From Defluviitaleaceae bacterium (GTDB lineage Bacteria > Bacillota > Clostridia > Lachnospirales > WQUN01): DNA of 50,570 bases. The position numbers and the translations under genes were made by a program. The stretch lies in assembly GCA_009784025.1 (NCBI GenBank), contig WQVK01000017.1, positions 1 to 50,570 on the forward strand, given 5' to 3'. Below are positions 24,378 to 32,727 of the stretch, piece after piece (within the stretch, counting starts at the first letter, position 1; each line of letters opens with the position of its first letter). Under the pieces are notes generated by a model. The model did not search any database and was not told the DNA's origin. It saw only the letters and a program-made list of their open reading frames with translations.

Positions 24378-25622
24378 ATGAGTATTATTCGTGACTCGTC
24401 CTTGGCGGCGGCTGGGGTTCAAAAGATTGAATGGGTTAAAGAGTATATGCCCGTTTTGAGGCAAATTGAAGAACGGTTTAGGAAGGAACAGCCGTTTAAA
24501 GGCAAGCGTATTTCTGTATGTATTCACCTAGAGGCTAAAACCGCGTACCTTGTGCAAGTTCTTGCGGCTGGCGGCGCAGATGTAGCCGTTACCGGATCCA
24601 ACAGCCTGTCCACAAAAGATGATATTTGTGCTGGGCTTGCGTCCCAGGGTTACAAGGTATACGCATGGCATGGCGCAACAGAAGAAGAATACTGGGATCA
24701 CCTGAAAAAAACCCTAGAATTTAAGCCTCATATAATAATAGACGACGGCGGAGACTTCGTTAGCCTGCTACATGGCGAATGCGCGGCCTATGCAGAAAAT
24801 CTGCTGGGTGGCTGCGAAGAAACCACCACAGGTATAACCCGCCTTAAAGCCCGCAAAAAAGAAGGCAGCCTAAAGTTCCCAATGATGGCCGTTAATGATG
24901 CAGATAGCAAGCATCTTTTCGACAATGTGCATGGCACGGGGCAATCTGTATGGGATTCTATCATGTACACCACCAATGTTATGCTAACCGGCCGCGATGT
25001 AGTTGTTGCGGGTTACGGCTTTTGCGGCAAGGGCGTTGCCATGCGCGCAAAAGGCCTTGGCGCGCGCGTTATAGTTACAGAAATAAACCCATGGCGCGCC
25101 ATGGAAGCAGTAATGGACGGCTTCCGGGTGATGAAAATGGACGACGCCGCCCGCATTGGCGAATTCTTTGTAACCGTTACCGGTTGCAGCGATGTAATTA
25201 CTACCCGCCACTTCGAGGTGATGAAGCACAATGCCTTCCTGGCAAACGCAGGCCATTTCGACGTTGAAGTTAACGTGAGCGCCCTAAAAGCCGCCGCCAC
25301 CCAAGTAAACAACCGCCGCCCCTTTATAGACGGCTACCATATGAAAGATGGCCGCATACTAAACCTGTTAGCCGATGGCAAACTGGTTAACATAGTAGCA
25401 GGCAATGGCCACCCCGCAGACATTATGGACATGTCTTTTGCCCTGCAAGCCCTAGGCGCAAAATACATCTTAGACAACGCCAACAACCTAACCCCATCCC
25501 TACACTACATCCCCACAGAAGTAGACCGGGAAATAGCCCTAATGAAAGCTAAAGCCATGAACCTAGGCTTAGACGAATTAACACCAGAACAAGATAAGTA
25601 TTTCTACGGCACCGGGGAATAA
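24378..25622 (+). CDS. ahcY: Adenosylhomocysteinase
   Basis: 414 residues. The enzyme hydrolyses S-adenosylhomocysteine to adenosine and homocysteine, clearing the product of methyltransferases, in the cytosol with bound NAD. Visible: EETTTGITRLKARKKEGSLK at the substrate site, VNDADSKHLFDNVHGTGQS, the NAD-binding Rossmann loop VVAGYGFCGKGVA (about 207-219), and NGHPADIMDMSFALQA. The short length and sequence resemble the Thermotoga/archaeal-type enzyme rather than the longer animal/proteobacterial form. It starts at ATG 24378 with AGGAGG upstream; the open frame extends back through a MITE-like element and should not be used. No SAH riboswitch is evident. Confidence 0.93.
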   Translation: MSIIRDSSLAAAGVQKIEWVKEYMPVLRQIEERFRKEQPFKGKRISVCIHLEAKTAYLVQVLAAGGADVAVTGSNSLSTKDDICAGLASQGYKVYAWHGATEEEYWDHLKKTLEFKPHIIIDDGGDFVSLLHGECAAYAENLLGGCEETTTGITRLKARKKEGSLKFPMMAVNDADSKHLFDNVHGTGQSVWDSIMYTTNVMLTGRDVVVAGYGFCGKGVAMRAKGLGARVIVTEINPWRAMEAVMDGFRVMKMDDAARIGEFFVTVTGCSDVITTRHFEVMKHNAFLANAGHFDVEVNVSALKAAATQVNNRRPFIDGYHMKDGRILNLLADGKLVNIVAGNGHPADIMDMSFALQALGAKYILDNANNLTPSLHYIPTEVDREIALMKAKAMNLGLDELTPEQDKYFYGTGE

Positions 25623-25665
25623 AAGCAAAACCGCCAGAGGCTTCCGCTTTTTTGAAAAAAAGCTT

Positions 25666-25751
25666 GGCAAAAAACTTTAACATTGTGGGTATCGGAAGGG
25701 GGACAGTGTTCAGCTACCGCTTTTCCTAGCCCCAATGTTAAAGTTTTTGCC
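25666..25751. terminator. Long inverted repeat between convergent genes
   Basis: Arms 25666-25685 and 25733-25751 are complementary apart from one extra A, forming a 19-bp stem. Around it are family E stretches (GCTTTTTTGAAAAAAAGC; CCCCGCTTTTTCAAAAAG). It probably terminates ahcY and the convergent gene at 25800. Confidence 0.6.
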
Positions 25752-25799
25752 CCGCTTTTTCAAAAAGTGGGTGTGGGGGCAAAGCCCCCGTGGCCTAAC

Positions 25800-26114
25800 C
25801 TAAATAGCCGAATGAGTGAACACAGCAATAGCGCAGGTTGGGATCACGCATACTGCACCTAGGGGGTTGCCCCAGAAGAAGCCTTCGTCGTTTTCTATGC
25901 CCATTGGGGTCATTACATCTGTGCAGGCGCTGCCTACTGGGCAGGCCGGGGGTGCGCCAATGTCTGCAAGCAGGCGAACGCAGTTGCAATCTACGGACAG
26001 CAGTACGCCAGTGAAGCCGTTGCCGCTAAGGCCGCCAGATGTTGTGAAAATGGTAACTGTTTGGCCAATGTGCCTTATCATACTGTCTACCAAGCATTTT
26101 ACATGTTCTACCAT
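25800..26114 (-). CDS. Small Cys-containing protein, possibly spore-related
   Basis: 104 residues, family not firmly recognised. The N-terminal half (HIGQTVTIFTTSGGLSGNGF then TGVLLSVDCNCVRLLAD) reads like a small SH3/LSm-like beta barrel, as in several clostridial spore-coat or exosporium-type small proteins. The second half contains ACPVGSAC and a Gly/Pro-rich hydrophobic end. It has six cysteines and no signal peptide. The start is ATG 26114 with AGGAGG 8 bases upstream; the frame to 26144 is longer but lacks a site. It is transcribed alone, convergent with ahcY and divergent from the DUF5721-like gene. The spore link is a guess. Confidence 0.65.
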   Translation of the reverse strand: MVEHVKCLVDSMIRHIGQTVTIFTTSGGLSGNGFTGVLLSVDCNCVRLLADIGAPPACPVGSACTDVMTPMGIENDEGFFWGNPLGAVCVIPTCAIAVFTHSAI

Positions 26115-26270
26115 GGTATTACCTCCTATAGTTTTTGTTTCCAAAAGCGTGGGTTGTACACGCTTCTAGTTTTATATTATGAGGCTTGTGCAAAAATGTG
26201 CATACATATGAAATGGCATATGCAAACAGATGGTTAATCAGTTATTTCATGCGAAAGAAAGAGGCCGGAC

Positions 26271-26708
26271 ATGTTAGCAATGGAGCTAGACACCGCCGCA
26301 GTTAAGCCGTTTATGGCAAGCCTGCTGCGTGAAGATTTATTTGACAAATTTGAAACCCGCAGCGTAGAAGTGGTGGGCAAATCGCGCATTAGCATAGAGA
26401 ACAACGCCGAAGGCGGCTACATCCCATGGGGCGAGCTACGCCCGCTGGTGCATACCATAGTAAAGGCAGGGGGAAAGCCGCGGTATGTAAAGGTGGTGCT
26501 GTCGTTCCCGGGGGAGAAAACAAGCGTGGTGCATGGCAATGCGGCGGCGCTGTTTTTGAATCTGGTTTACGAGAACGATGGCGTAACTTTCACCACTGCC
26601 ACGGCGCAAAGGGAGTTTCAGCTAGAAAAAACCCTTGATCAAGCCTGGGATACATGGGTGGCAGGATTTTTTGCCCGAAAAGGGCTTGAGGTAAAAAGCA
26701 GAGAATGA
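26271..26708 (+). CDS. DUF5721-like protein
   Basis: 145 residues, soluble. It begins MLAMELDTAAVKPFMASLL, has an acidic/basic central segment with WGELRPLVHTIVKAGGKPRY, and ends DQAWDTWVAGFFARKGL. The pattern of a short N-terminal helix, a central (W/Y)-x-x-L-R-P stretch and a C-terminal WD-x-W helix resembles the DUF5721 family of Clostridia, from memory. The function is unknown. A neighbouring DUF1349 gene starts 21 nt downstream with AAAAAGGAG, suggesting co-transcription. Confidence 0.65.
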   Translation: MLAMELDTAAVKPFMASLLREDLFDKFETRSVEVVGKSRISIENNAEGGYIPWGELRPLVHTIVKAGGKPRYVKVVLSFPGEKTSVVHGNAAALFLNLVYENDGVTFTTATAQREFQLEKTLDQAWDTWVAGFFARKGLEVKSRE

Positions 26709-26729
26709 CTTGAAAAAGGAGATGTTCCC

Positions 26730-27320
26730 ATGAACTTTGAGAACTTTAAATGGCTAAACCAAAGCCGCCACAAAATTGAAGGGGATAAGATTACAATAGA
26801 CGCCCCAGCAATTACAGATTATTTCAACAGCCCTGTGCCAGAAGGCGGCAAATTTAAGCCCCCAATGGGCAATGCGCCGTTCTTTTACACAGATATTGAG
26901 GGGGATTTTGTGGCGCGAGTTAAAGTGAAGCCAAACTTCAAATCTACCTTTGACGCATGCTGTCTTATGGTAATCCAAAACGAGAATATATGGATAAAAG
27001 CCGCCTACGAAATGTCGGATTTCAACACCACAGCCGTGGTTAGCGTGGTAACAAACACCCTGTCTGACGACGCAAATGGCTGCAACATTGCCTCAGATAG
27101 CCTATGGCTGCAAGTGGCTAGGGTGGGCAACAACTACGCAATCCACTACTCGCTAGACGGCCAAAAATACGATATGGTACGGGTATTTTACCTAGACACA
27201 GCCGCAACTGTAAAGGTAGGAATAGAGGCCCAATGCCCAACAGGTGATGGCGGCATGCGCGAGTTTAGCGAGTTTTCAATAGAGAAGCGCACAATAAATA
27301 ACCTCCGCGCCGGTGTGTAG
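26730..27320 (+). CDS. DUF1349 domain protein (concanavalin-like fold)
   Basis: 196 residues covering one DUF1349 domain. Signatures: FYTDIEGDFVARVKVKPNF, FDACCLMVIQNENIWIKAAY, SVVTNTLSDDANGC and the end REFSEFSIEKR. These proteins adopt a beta-sandwich related to regulation of 6-phosphogluconolactonase-type or carbohydrate-binding lectin-like folds; no enzymatic role is proven. There is no signal peptide, so it is cytoplasmic. AAAAAGGAG lies upstream. It is second in a three-gene run with 26271 and 27343. Confidence 0.8.
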   Translation: MNFENFKWLNQSRHKIEGDKITIDAPAITDYFNSPVPEGGKFKPPMGNAPFFYTDIEGDFVARVKVKPNFKSTFDACCLMVIQNENIWIKAAYEMSDFNTTAVVSVVTNTLSDDANGCNIASDSLWLQVARVGNNYAIHYSLDGQKYDMVRVFYLDTAATVKVGIEAQCPTGDGGMREFSEFSIEKRTINNLRAGV

Positions 27321-27342
27321 TTAAATTTAAGGGGATGCAAGC

Positions 27343-27858
27343 ATGAAAAAATTAATTTTGGCTGGCTTTATAGCCATCATTTTGCTGGCAAGCTTAACGC
27401 CTGCTGCCAACGCAACCGAATGGCGCAACGACCCGCAATTTTCCCTAGAGCAGCATCTAATAGGCACATGGCGGTGGGTGTCTCCGGGCAATTACACGAT
27501 AGTCTTCCGGGAAGACGGCGTGATGATTAGCGGCATGCCGGGCTTGCGCATACCTGGCAACTGGATGGTTGTGGACAACCGGCTTATTGTAGACGGCGAA
27601 GATTTGAACATCCGCATTGTAGACGACTCGATAATACTAGACAGGCTGGGCAGCACCTTCATCTACGAATGGTACAGCGATTCTACCGAAGGCGAAGCCA
27701 GCTTGAGAACCTTCATGATTATAGGAATCGTTGCGATAGTGTTTGTCCTCGCATTTGTAGTGGGTATAATCGTGCTTATTGTAGTGCTGGTAATAAGGCG
27801 TGGCAAAAAAAGAGAGGGCTCGCATTTTGATAATATTACACCGCCCGGGCAGGGGTGA
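27343..27858 (+). CDS. Exported lipocalin-like protein with C-terminal anchor
   Basis: 171 residues. Signal peptide 1-24 (KK start, cleavage near ANA-TE). The small extracellular beta domain (about 30-120: LIGTWRWVSPGNYTIVFREDG, LRIPGNWMVVDNRLIVDGED) resembles lipocalin-like 'DUF4488/5640'-type stress proteins that measure wild-type folding of a barrel. A C-terminal membrane helix (about 126-151) and a basic tail (RRGKKR) follow, so the domain faces outward. The function is unknown. AAGGGGATG lies upstream. It is followed by a family E/A repeat block and a terminator. Confidence 0.7.
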   Translation: MKKLILAGFIAIILLASLTPAANATEWRNDPQFSLEQHLIGTWRWVSPGNYTIVFREDGVMISGMPGLRIPGNWMVVDNRLIVDGEDLNIRIVDDSIILDRLGSTFIYEWYSDSTEGEASLRTFMIIGIVAIVFVLAFVVGIIVLIVVLVIRRGKKREGSHFDNITPPGQG

Positions 27859-27885
27859 TTAGGCCGAAGGGCTTTGCTCCACACC

Positions 27886-27994
27886 CCACCCGCTTTTTTG
27901 AAAAAAAGCGGGTGGAAAAATTTTAATATTGGATTATGGTACCATACGGTACCATTTTTCGAGGATTATGGTACCGTATGGTACCATTTTTTTG
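27886..27994. repeat. Family E hairpin plus family A paired GGTACC hairpin (copy 2)
   Basis: CCACCCGCTTTTTT pairs with AAAAAGCGGGTGG (27886-27915). After a short spacer come the two 20-nt GGTACC arms (27936-27955 and 27968-27987), which are exact reverse complements and end in a T-run. The same E-then-A order occurs at 43345-43551. Confidence 0.8.
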
Positions 27995-28025
27995 CCCAAA
28001 AACCCAAAAAATCATAAGCCTAAAA

Positions 28026-28056
28026 TAAAAAAAGCCCTAAAACAAGGGCTTTTTTG
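28026..28056. terminator. Bidirectional terminator
   Basis: AAAAAAAGCCCT and AGGGCTTTTTT pair around AAAACA. It has A and T tracts on both sides and lies between convergent genes 27343 (+) and 28243 (-). Confidence 0.75.
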
Positions 28057-28079
28057 AAAATTCAATCCCCAAAAATTAA

Positions 28080-28240
28080 AGTCTTTTGTAAAACTTTTTT
28101 CAAAACGAACCCGCAAGAAGGCAGGTGATGTAAAGCACCGGATTCGCGAAGCGAATCTTCTGAAAATTTTTTGGAGGTGTGGTCGGTTGCTTCGCAACCT
28201 GCTCGCCCAAGCATCCCGGGCAAAGTCTCTGACGATTTTG
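28080..28240. repeat. Intergenic repeat, family G (inverted copy)
   Basis: This is the reverse complement of the 16634-16775 layout: CAAAACGAACCCGCAAGAAG, GGATTCGCGAAGCGAATC, then GGTTGCTTCGCAACC and CCCAAGCATCCCGGGC. It directly abuts the HAD gene stop. Confidence 0.7.
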
Positions 28241-28242
28241 CC

Positions 28243-28815
28243 TCATATCACAACACAATCCGCCCCGGTAAACAGCACGCTTGGGATGCCTTCTGCCTGG
28301 GCGGCAGCTACGTTTTCCTCCGTATCGTCGTAGAAGATACATTCGCTGTGGGTTAGGTTGTAGCGTGTTAGCAATTCCCGGTAGATTTGGGGGTGGGGTT
28401 TGTTTATGTGGATTTCGCAGGAAAATACGCCGCCGTCGAATAGTTTGAAGAAGGAGTTTGTGGCCAGGATATGTTGGGAGAGTTCTGTATGGTAGTTGGA
28501 TAGATAGTAGAGGTTATGGCCTGCGTTTTTTATTTTGGGTAGCAGGGCTATTGTGGCTGGCATTGGGGTTAGCATTTGTTTTATTTGGCCCATGGTGTGG
28601 CGGATTTGTGGGGCTAGGGCTGGGTTGCGCTGGCAGAAAATTTCGTAGGCTAGGGCGTGGGTTAGCAGACCTTGGTCTAGCTTTATCCATTCTTGGCTAA
28701 GGAAGATTTCTGCCATTATTTTGTTGGCGGTGGCTTGGCATGGGAATAGTTGCGCTAGAAACTCTTTTGGCTTGTAGTCTATCAGCACATTGCCTATGTC
28801 GAAGATATAATTCAT
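28243..28815 (-). CDS. HAD-superfamily phosphatase (subfamily IA)
   Basis: 190 residues. Motif I is FDIGNVLIDY (Asp6 nucleophile; the second Asp of DxD is Gly-Asn, as in the YihX-type group). Motif II is YYLSNYH, motif III is the Lys in NKPHPQIY, and motif IV is IFYDDTEEN. The enzyme probably removes phosphate from a small sugar or nucleotide; the substrate is not readable. AGGAGG lies 6 bases before the ATG. It follows the HAAS membrane gene by 20 nt and is probably the last gene of the padR operon. Confidence 0.88.
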   Translation of the reverse strand: MNYIFDIGNVLIDYKPKEFLAQLFPCQATANKIMAEIFLSQEWIKLDQGLLTHALAYEIFCQRNPALAPQIRHTMGQIKQMLTPMPATIALLPKIKNAGHNLYYLSNYHTELSQHILATNSFFKLFDGGVFSCEIHINKPHPQIYRELLTRYNLTHSECIFYDDTEENVAAAQAEGIPSVLFTGADCVVI

Positions 28816-28835
28816 GGGATACCTCCTATGTGGGA

Positions 28836-29837
28836 TTATCTCTTAAGGGCCTTGTACAGCACATCCACTGTGTCAATGGCGAGGGCTACAAGAATGATAG
28901 CCATCAGCATCCTATTTGGGTGGGACAATATATTGGTTACGATATAAAGGCCGCCCAGTATATCGCTTAAATACGCTGTAAAGTCTTGGTGAATCAGATT
29001 GTTGCTGCCCAGTATTACCACAGTAAGAACCGCCAGGGCTATATTGGCGGCCAGTGTAGTAACTACAACTTTTATGTTGTAATGGCCGATTATAATCTGG
29101 TACAGGATTGAAACTACACTTATTGCGCCCCAGGCCAATATCGGCAGCCAAAGGCTGCGAAGGTATTCTGCATCAAACGCGGGAATCCACCTGCCGTCGA
29201 AGCCGCCGCCAATGTATTGTGGGAAAAACAGCAAGGTGGTAACCATTGCTATCGTAAGTGCAATTTCGGCAATGCCGCCGGTTATGGATACTACGGCTTC
29301 TGCTTCTGGAACATTGGGTAGGTCGGTTATGTCGCCGTCTTTTAGCTTAGCCTTGCTGTAATCTAATATGGCGAAGATGACAGTAATAGCCGCAAATGCC
29401 TGTATGGTAATGCTGATAGAAGATGCAAACACATGTATAAACCTTGATACAAATGTGATGGGCGCAAGGGTTACGCCACCTAGCACGATGTTTATATCCG
29501 TATCAAACCCAGCAAACAGCCCCACCGCTGCCAAAATTGCCGCAACTGTAGCCACTATTGGCAGGGCAGTCCGTAGCACCCGCTTGTACATAAGAAAATA
29601 CACGCCGCTTATCAGGGCATTGTGGCCGCTGCCGTTGTATTTTAATGCTAACTCTTCTGGCGAGCCTAGTTCATCTAGCACTTCTTTTATTGTATCTTCA
29701 CTGGCCATATTTGGCTGGCGTTCTTCGGCCATTTCGGTTATTAGGCCGTCTAGTTCTCTTTCCACATCTTTTTGCATTTTTACCGGCAGGTGGCGGGTTA
29801 CTGCGTAGATGTAGCGGTCTTTTAGGTTGTTTTTCAT
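28836..29837 (-). CDS. HAAS-domain membrane protein (PadR partner)
   Basis: 333 residues. The N-terminal cytoplasmic helical bundle (1-70, DRYIYAVTRHLPVKMQKDVE, then EVLDELGSPEELALKY) is the HAAS/DUF1700 type, usually encoded next to PadR repressors. About seven membrane helices follow, with YIGGGFDGRW and a long extracytoplasmic loop. The function of this group is not proven; it may couple membrane state to gene expression. The start has GGAGG overlapping the padR stop, giving translational coupling. Confidence 0.85.
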   Translation of the reverse strand: MKNNLKDRYIYAVTRHLPVKMQKDVERELDGLITEMAEERQPNMASEDTIKEVLDELGSPEELALKYNGSGHNALISGVYFLMYKRVLRTALPIVATVAAILAAVGLFAGFDTDINIVLGGVTLAPITFVSRFIHVFASSISITIQAFAAITVIFAILDYSKAKLKDGDITDLPNVPEAEAVVSITGGIAEIALTIAMVTTLLFFPQYIGGGFDGRWIPAFDAEYLRSLWLPILAWGAISVVSILYQIIIGHYNIKVVVTTLAANIALAVLTVVILGSNNLIHQDFTAYLSDILGGLYIVTNILSHPNRMLMAIILVALAIDTVDVLYKALKR

Positions 29838-29838
29838 T

Positions 29839-30174
29839 TTAATCCTCCAGGATATTTTTTACATTTTGCATAGCTTGCCACCAGTGGTTTACCATTTCTG
29901 CCAAAATTTCTTTGCCTAGGTCTGTCGTGGCGTAGTATTTGCGCGGTTTTGCGCCGTCGGTTGTGTTCCAGTGGCTGCTTAGTAGTCCTTGGCTTTCTAG
30001 CCGCCGCAGCAGCGGATACAGGGTGTTGGCTTCTACTGGCATCCCTGTTTCTGCCAGCTCTGTAACCAGGTTGTAGCCGTATGCCGCTTGCCGCAACTTG
30101 GCCAAAACGCATAGGATTATAGTGCCACGGCGCATTTCTTGCAATAGACCGGATAGAATTTCATCTTTGTTCAA
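29839..30174 (-). CDS. PadR-family transcriptional repressor
   Basis: 111 residues. A winged helix-turn-helix typical of PadR: MRRGTIILCVLAKLRQAAYG then YNLVTELAETGMPVEANTLY and PLLRRLESQGLLSSHW, and a C-terminal dimer helix. The start is TTG 30174 with GGAGGTG 7 bases upstream; the longer frame is not supported. The promoter and a symmetrical ATGTG-N5-CACAT site immediately upstream suggest autorepression of the padR-HAAS-HAD unit, the usual behaviour of this family. Confidence 0.92.
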   Translation of the reverse strand: MNKDEILSGLLQEMRRGTIILCVLAKLRQAAYGYNLVTELAETGMPVEANTLYPLLRRLESQGLLSSHWNTTDGAKPRKYYATTDLGKEILAEMVNHWWQAMQNVKNILED

Positions 30175-30204
30175 TATTATCACCTCCGCGATAGTCGTGT
30201 GTGC

Positions 30205-30233
30205 ATTGTAATGTGTGACGCACATTATGTCAA
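30205..30233 (-). promoter_or_regulatory. padR promoter with embedded operator
   Basis: TTGACA (30233-30228), a 17-base spacer and TACAAT (30210-30205). Within the spacer, 30211-30225 is ATGTG-N5-CACAT, fitting the ATGT/ACAT symmetry known for PadR-family operators. Binding there would block polymerase. Confidence 0.7.
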
Positions 30234-30363
30234 CAAAAAAATATATTACAGATAAAAATAAATGATTGCATGGTGCAGTGGATATAAATTGAAATATGTA
30301 AAGGGTTGTGCCGGCGTGATATAATAAACCATACATGCAATAAATAGAAAAGGAAAGATAAAA

Positions 30364-31209
30364 ATGAACCTAGAACAGCTAAAACAAGACCTACAAGCCA
30401 AGTTCCTATACGGCAAGATAGACATGAAGCAGCTAGTAGAAACCATGGGGCAGCAGAATTTTGTAAAATTCCTGCTGGAGAATACAGGTGACCCAAACTC
30501 CACTTTCCGGGAAAATATTTTGGGGCTGGTGGAAGTGGATTACCTAAGCAATGATAACCTGGCTGAAATGCTAACAGTGTACCTTAGTCCAAGCCATTTG
30601 TTTAACGGCCTTGGCCGCCAAAATGACGATACTGTATTTTGGCGTTCGTTTTCGTCGCTGGCGGTGGGATACCTTGTGGAAACGGATGGAGAAAGGGATT
30701 TTCTTTCCCAGGAGGAGTACATGGCGGCGCTGCAAAAGGCAGTGGAATACATGCGCCGTGAAGTAGACCGCCGGGGCTTTATAAAAGACAAGGGCTGGGG
30801 CCATGCGGTGGCCCACGGGGCGGATATGTTATGCGGCATAGCCCGAAACCCAAAATTCCCCATAGAAGCTGCAAGAGAGTTTTTGGAATGCATTAAAACC
30901 CACATAACCTGCCAACAAGCCTTTACAGATGGCGACGAACGAAGGCTAGCGGCGGTAATCCCCGCCCTGCTAGAGAAAGGCCTAAGCGAGGCAGCATTGC
31001 AAGACTGGATAGAAAGCCTAACCCCCAGCATAATCGCAGAGCCATATACAAACGAGCAGTTCCTGGGCGTTAGGGTTTTGTTCACTATCAAAACCTTTTT
31101 GCTTGCGCTGTATTTCATACTGGATGAAGGCAATGGCGATTTACGGAAGTTTATTAAGGAATACGAAGCCGACGTGTGGGCAAAAGCGCATTCTGCCCAG
31201 GAGGCATAA
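30364..31209 (+). CDS. DUF2785 family protein
   Basis: 281 residues, all-helical and soluble. Family signature: REVDRRGFIKDKGWGHAVAH followed by GADMLCGIARNP, plus FWRSFSSLAVGYLVETD. No catalytic function is known. The ATG has AAAGGAAAG upstream; a TATAAT at 30320-30325 with a weak -35 may serve it. It is divergent from padR. The following 640-bp gap is filled with repeats. Confidence 0.85.
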   Translation: MNLEQLKQDLQAKFLYGKIDMKQLVETMGQQNFVKFLLENTGDPNSTFRENILGLVEVDYLSNDNLAEMLTVYLSPSHLFNGLGRQNDDTVFWRSFSSLAVGYLVETDGERDFLSQEEYMAALQKAVEYMRREVDRRGFIKDKGWGHAVAHGADMLCGIARNPKFPIEAAREFLECIKTHITCQQAFTDGDERRLAAVIPALLEKGLSEAALQDWIESLTPSIIAEPYTNEQFLGVRVLFTIKTFLLALYFILDEGNGDLRKFIKEYEADVWAKAHSAQEA

Positions 31210-31424
31210 GTGGTTTAGCTTCCTGCAGAATTGTGTCAGTTTTACTGCGAAAGTGGGGGTTTGGATGGTGGGGTTGATACAATCGCGCGATATAAACATA
31301 TCTATAAATTTTCAATAAAAATATTTACCGACATATTATTAGCCGTACTGAGGATTCATGTTTTTGGAAGTTACAGTCAGCCAAACTATAACTACGGCGG
31401 AGCAGCTTTGTTTTGCGTTTGTTG

Positions 31425-31459
31425 AATTCAGTTGGTCGGATTTTCCGACCAACTGAATT
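31425..31459. repeat. Family D palindrome, copy 3
   Basis: A perfect palindrome, AATTC + AGTTGGTCGGA with a TTT loop, ending in a T-run. It is about 215 nt after DUF2785, between convergent genes. Confidence 0.85.
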
Positions 31460-31527
31460 TTTCGCCGAAATAAAACTGCAAGCCACAAACTTCTGCGGTT
31501 TGTTGTCGGTTTAAGCGGCTATACATA

Positions 31528-31560
31528 GCAAAGGGGCTATCACAATGGTAGCCCCTTTGC
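31528..31560. terminator. GC-rich hairpin in the convergent gap
   Basis: GCAAAGGGGCTA (31528-31539) and TAGCCCCTTTGC (31549-31560) are perfectly paired with a 9-base loop. No immediate T-run, so it is a weak terminator candidate or another element. Confidence 0.5.
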
Positions 31561-31579
31561 CATAGTTCTTGTTTTTGTA

Positions 31580-31648
31580 GCTGCTAAGTGAACGCTTTAG
31601 GCGTTTTTGTCGCCATAGACGACCGTTTTCGAATTATTTCACGATATT
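31580..31648. mobile_element. MITE-like element, family B copy 4 (partial)
   Basis: AGGCGTTTTTGTCGCC and ACGACCGTTTTCGAATTATTTCACGATA match the right half of family B (compare 49330-49379). The left end is decayed. It abuts the family C copy at 31645. Confidence 0.6.
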
Positions 31649-31809
31649 AGCCGCTCCATCTAAAAACCCTCGCATAGAGCTTGTAAATTCCCCACAAGCC
31701 TTCGTCGCTAAAAACCTTGCGCACCGCTAGTGCGCGGCGGCTTTCAGCCCCTCGCCTTGCGAGAAATTTTCTGCGCTCTATGCGAATGTTTTTAGGTGGA
31801 GCGACTATA
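31645..31809. mobile_element. MITE-like element, family C copy 2
   Basis: 165 nt in inverted orientation. The ends are TATTAGCCGCTCCATCTAAAA and TTTTTAGGTGGAGCGACTATA. The interior contains TTGTAAATTCCCCACAAGCC and AGAAATTTTCTGCGCTCTATGCG, the reverse of copies 1 and 3. Confidence 0.85.
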
Positions 31810-31853
31810 GTTCTAATTATGTAGCCACAAAAGCCAAGCCTCTGGCAGTCTTG

Positions 31854-32300
31854 TTACGCCTTCACAGCCAGCCCCATCTGGAAAACGTACCCGCCACCTA
31901 ATGCTAGGGGAATGGAGGCGAATTTGCAGCCTTCTGGTGGGGCGTTTGCGCCTATGCTTGGTGGGTTTATGTTTACGGTTATGCCTTTGCCAGAGAAGAT
32001 TGTTACTACGTTGCCGCAAATCATGTTGCCTAGTTCGCAAAGGGCGCTTTTGGCCATTTCGTCTAGGGATGCTACGGGCATGCCCATCATCATTTGGGAT
32101 GCTATGTGGCAGCCGGTTTCGGCCTCCATGTTAAAGACAACTTCCCCCTCAAAATCGCCAAAAAAGCCCACGCTAATAGTAACTGGCAGGTAGGCATCTG
32201 GCTTTGCAGAGACATTGCCAAGGGCAGGGGATTCGTTGCAAATAGCCGCAAAAATCCTTTGCGCGCCCTGCACAAATGGATTTATATAGGTTGCATCCAA
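31854..32300 (-). CDS. CheX-like phosphatase domain protein
   Basis: 148 residues, all one CheX/CheC-type domain. The active-site pattern S-x3-E-x2-N is Ser85-Glu89-Asn92 (SALCELGNMICGN), with PP at 113-114 in the position of the motif's proline. CheX dephosphorylates CheY-P, but no other chemotaxis or flagellar gene is in the window, so the partner is unknown. The start is TTG 32300, with GGAGGTG about 9 bases upstream. It is the last gene of the lit-DUF2953-gerW run, 18 nt after gerW. The context suggests a non-chemotactic response-regulator phosphatase (inference). Confidence 0.8.
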   Translation of the reverse strand: MDATYINPFVQGAQRIFAAICNESPALGNVSAKPDAYLPVTISVGFFGDFEGEVVFNMEAETGCHIASQMMMGMPVASLDEMAKSALCELGNMICGNVVTIFSGKGITVNINPPSIGANAPPEGCKFASIPLALGGGYVFQMGLAVKA

Positions 32301-32318
32301 CTGCCCTTCACCTCCATA

Positions 32319-32711
32319 TTATTTGAAGTCTGTATTTTCTTCCTCTGGTTTGTCTTTTTTGCCAAAGATTGAGCCTAGGTTAAATTTTGACAGCACACCA
32401 GGAATCATGTCAATTAGCTTGTTAACGCTTTCTTGGTTCTTTACATTAACCAGCTGAACAGTGCCGTTTGCTATTACCACAACTGCCGCAGGGGTCATTT
32501 TTGCGCCCACTGCGCCGCCGCCACCGTCTTTGCCGTCCTTGGTTTCGCCAGTTACCACAAGGCCTGTGCCCATGCCAAAGGATACATCTACCAGCGGGAT
32601 TAAAATTACATCGCCAATGGTAACAGGCTCGCCCACCACGGTTTTGGTGGATACGAAATTCTCCATGTTTGTAAAAAGCGCTTTTATGCTTTCAGGTACT
32701 TTTGCGTCCAT
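32319..32711 (-). CDS. gerW: GerW family sporulation protein (YtfJ)
   Basis: 130 residues. Family signatures: TVVGEPVTIGDVILIPLVDV, SFGMGTGLVV, Gly-rich GGGGAVGAKMTPAAVVVI, and VKNQESVNKLIDMIPGVLSK. In Bacillus the protein is made in the forespore and needed for proper germination. The gene follows the DUF2953 protein, a known sporulation pair (ytfI-ytfJ). AAGGAG lies before the ATG. It is the main evidence that this organism belongs to a spore-forming lineage. Confidence 0.93.
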   Translation of the reverse strand: MDAKVPESIKALFTNMENFVSTKTVVGEPVTIGDVILIPLVDVSFGMGTGLVVTGETKDGKDGGGGAVGAKMTPAAVVVIANGTVQLVNVKNQESVNKLIDMIPGVLSKFNLGSIFGKKDKPEEENTDFK

Positions 32712-32727
32712 TTTACATCGCTCCTTT

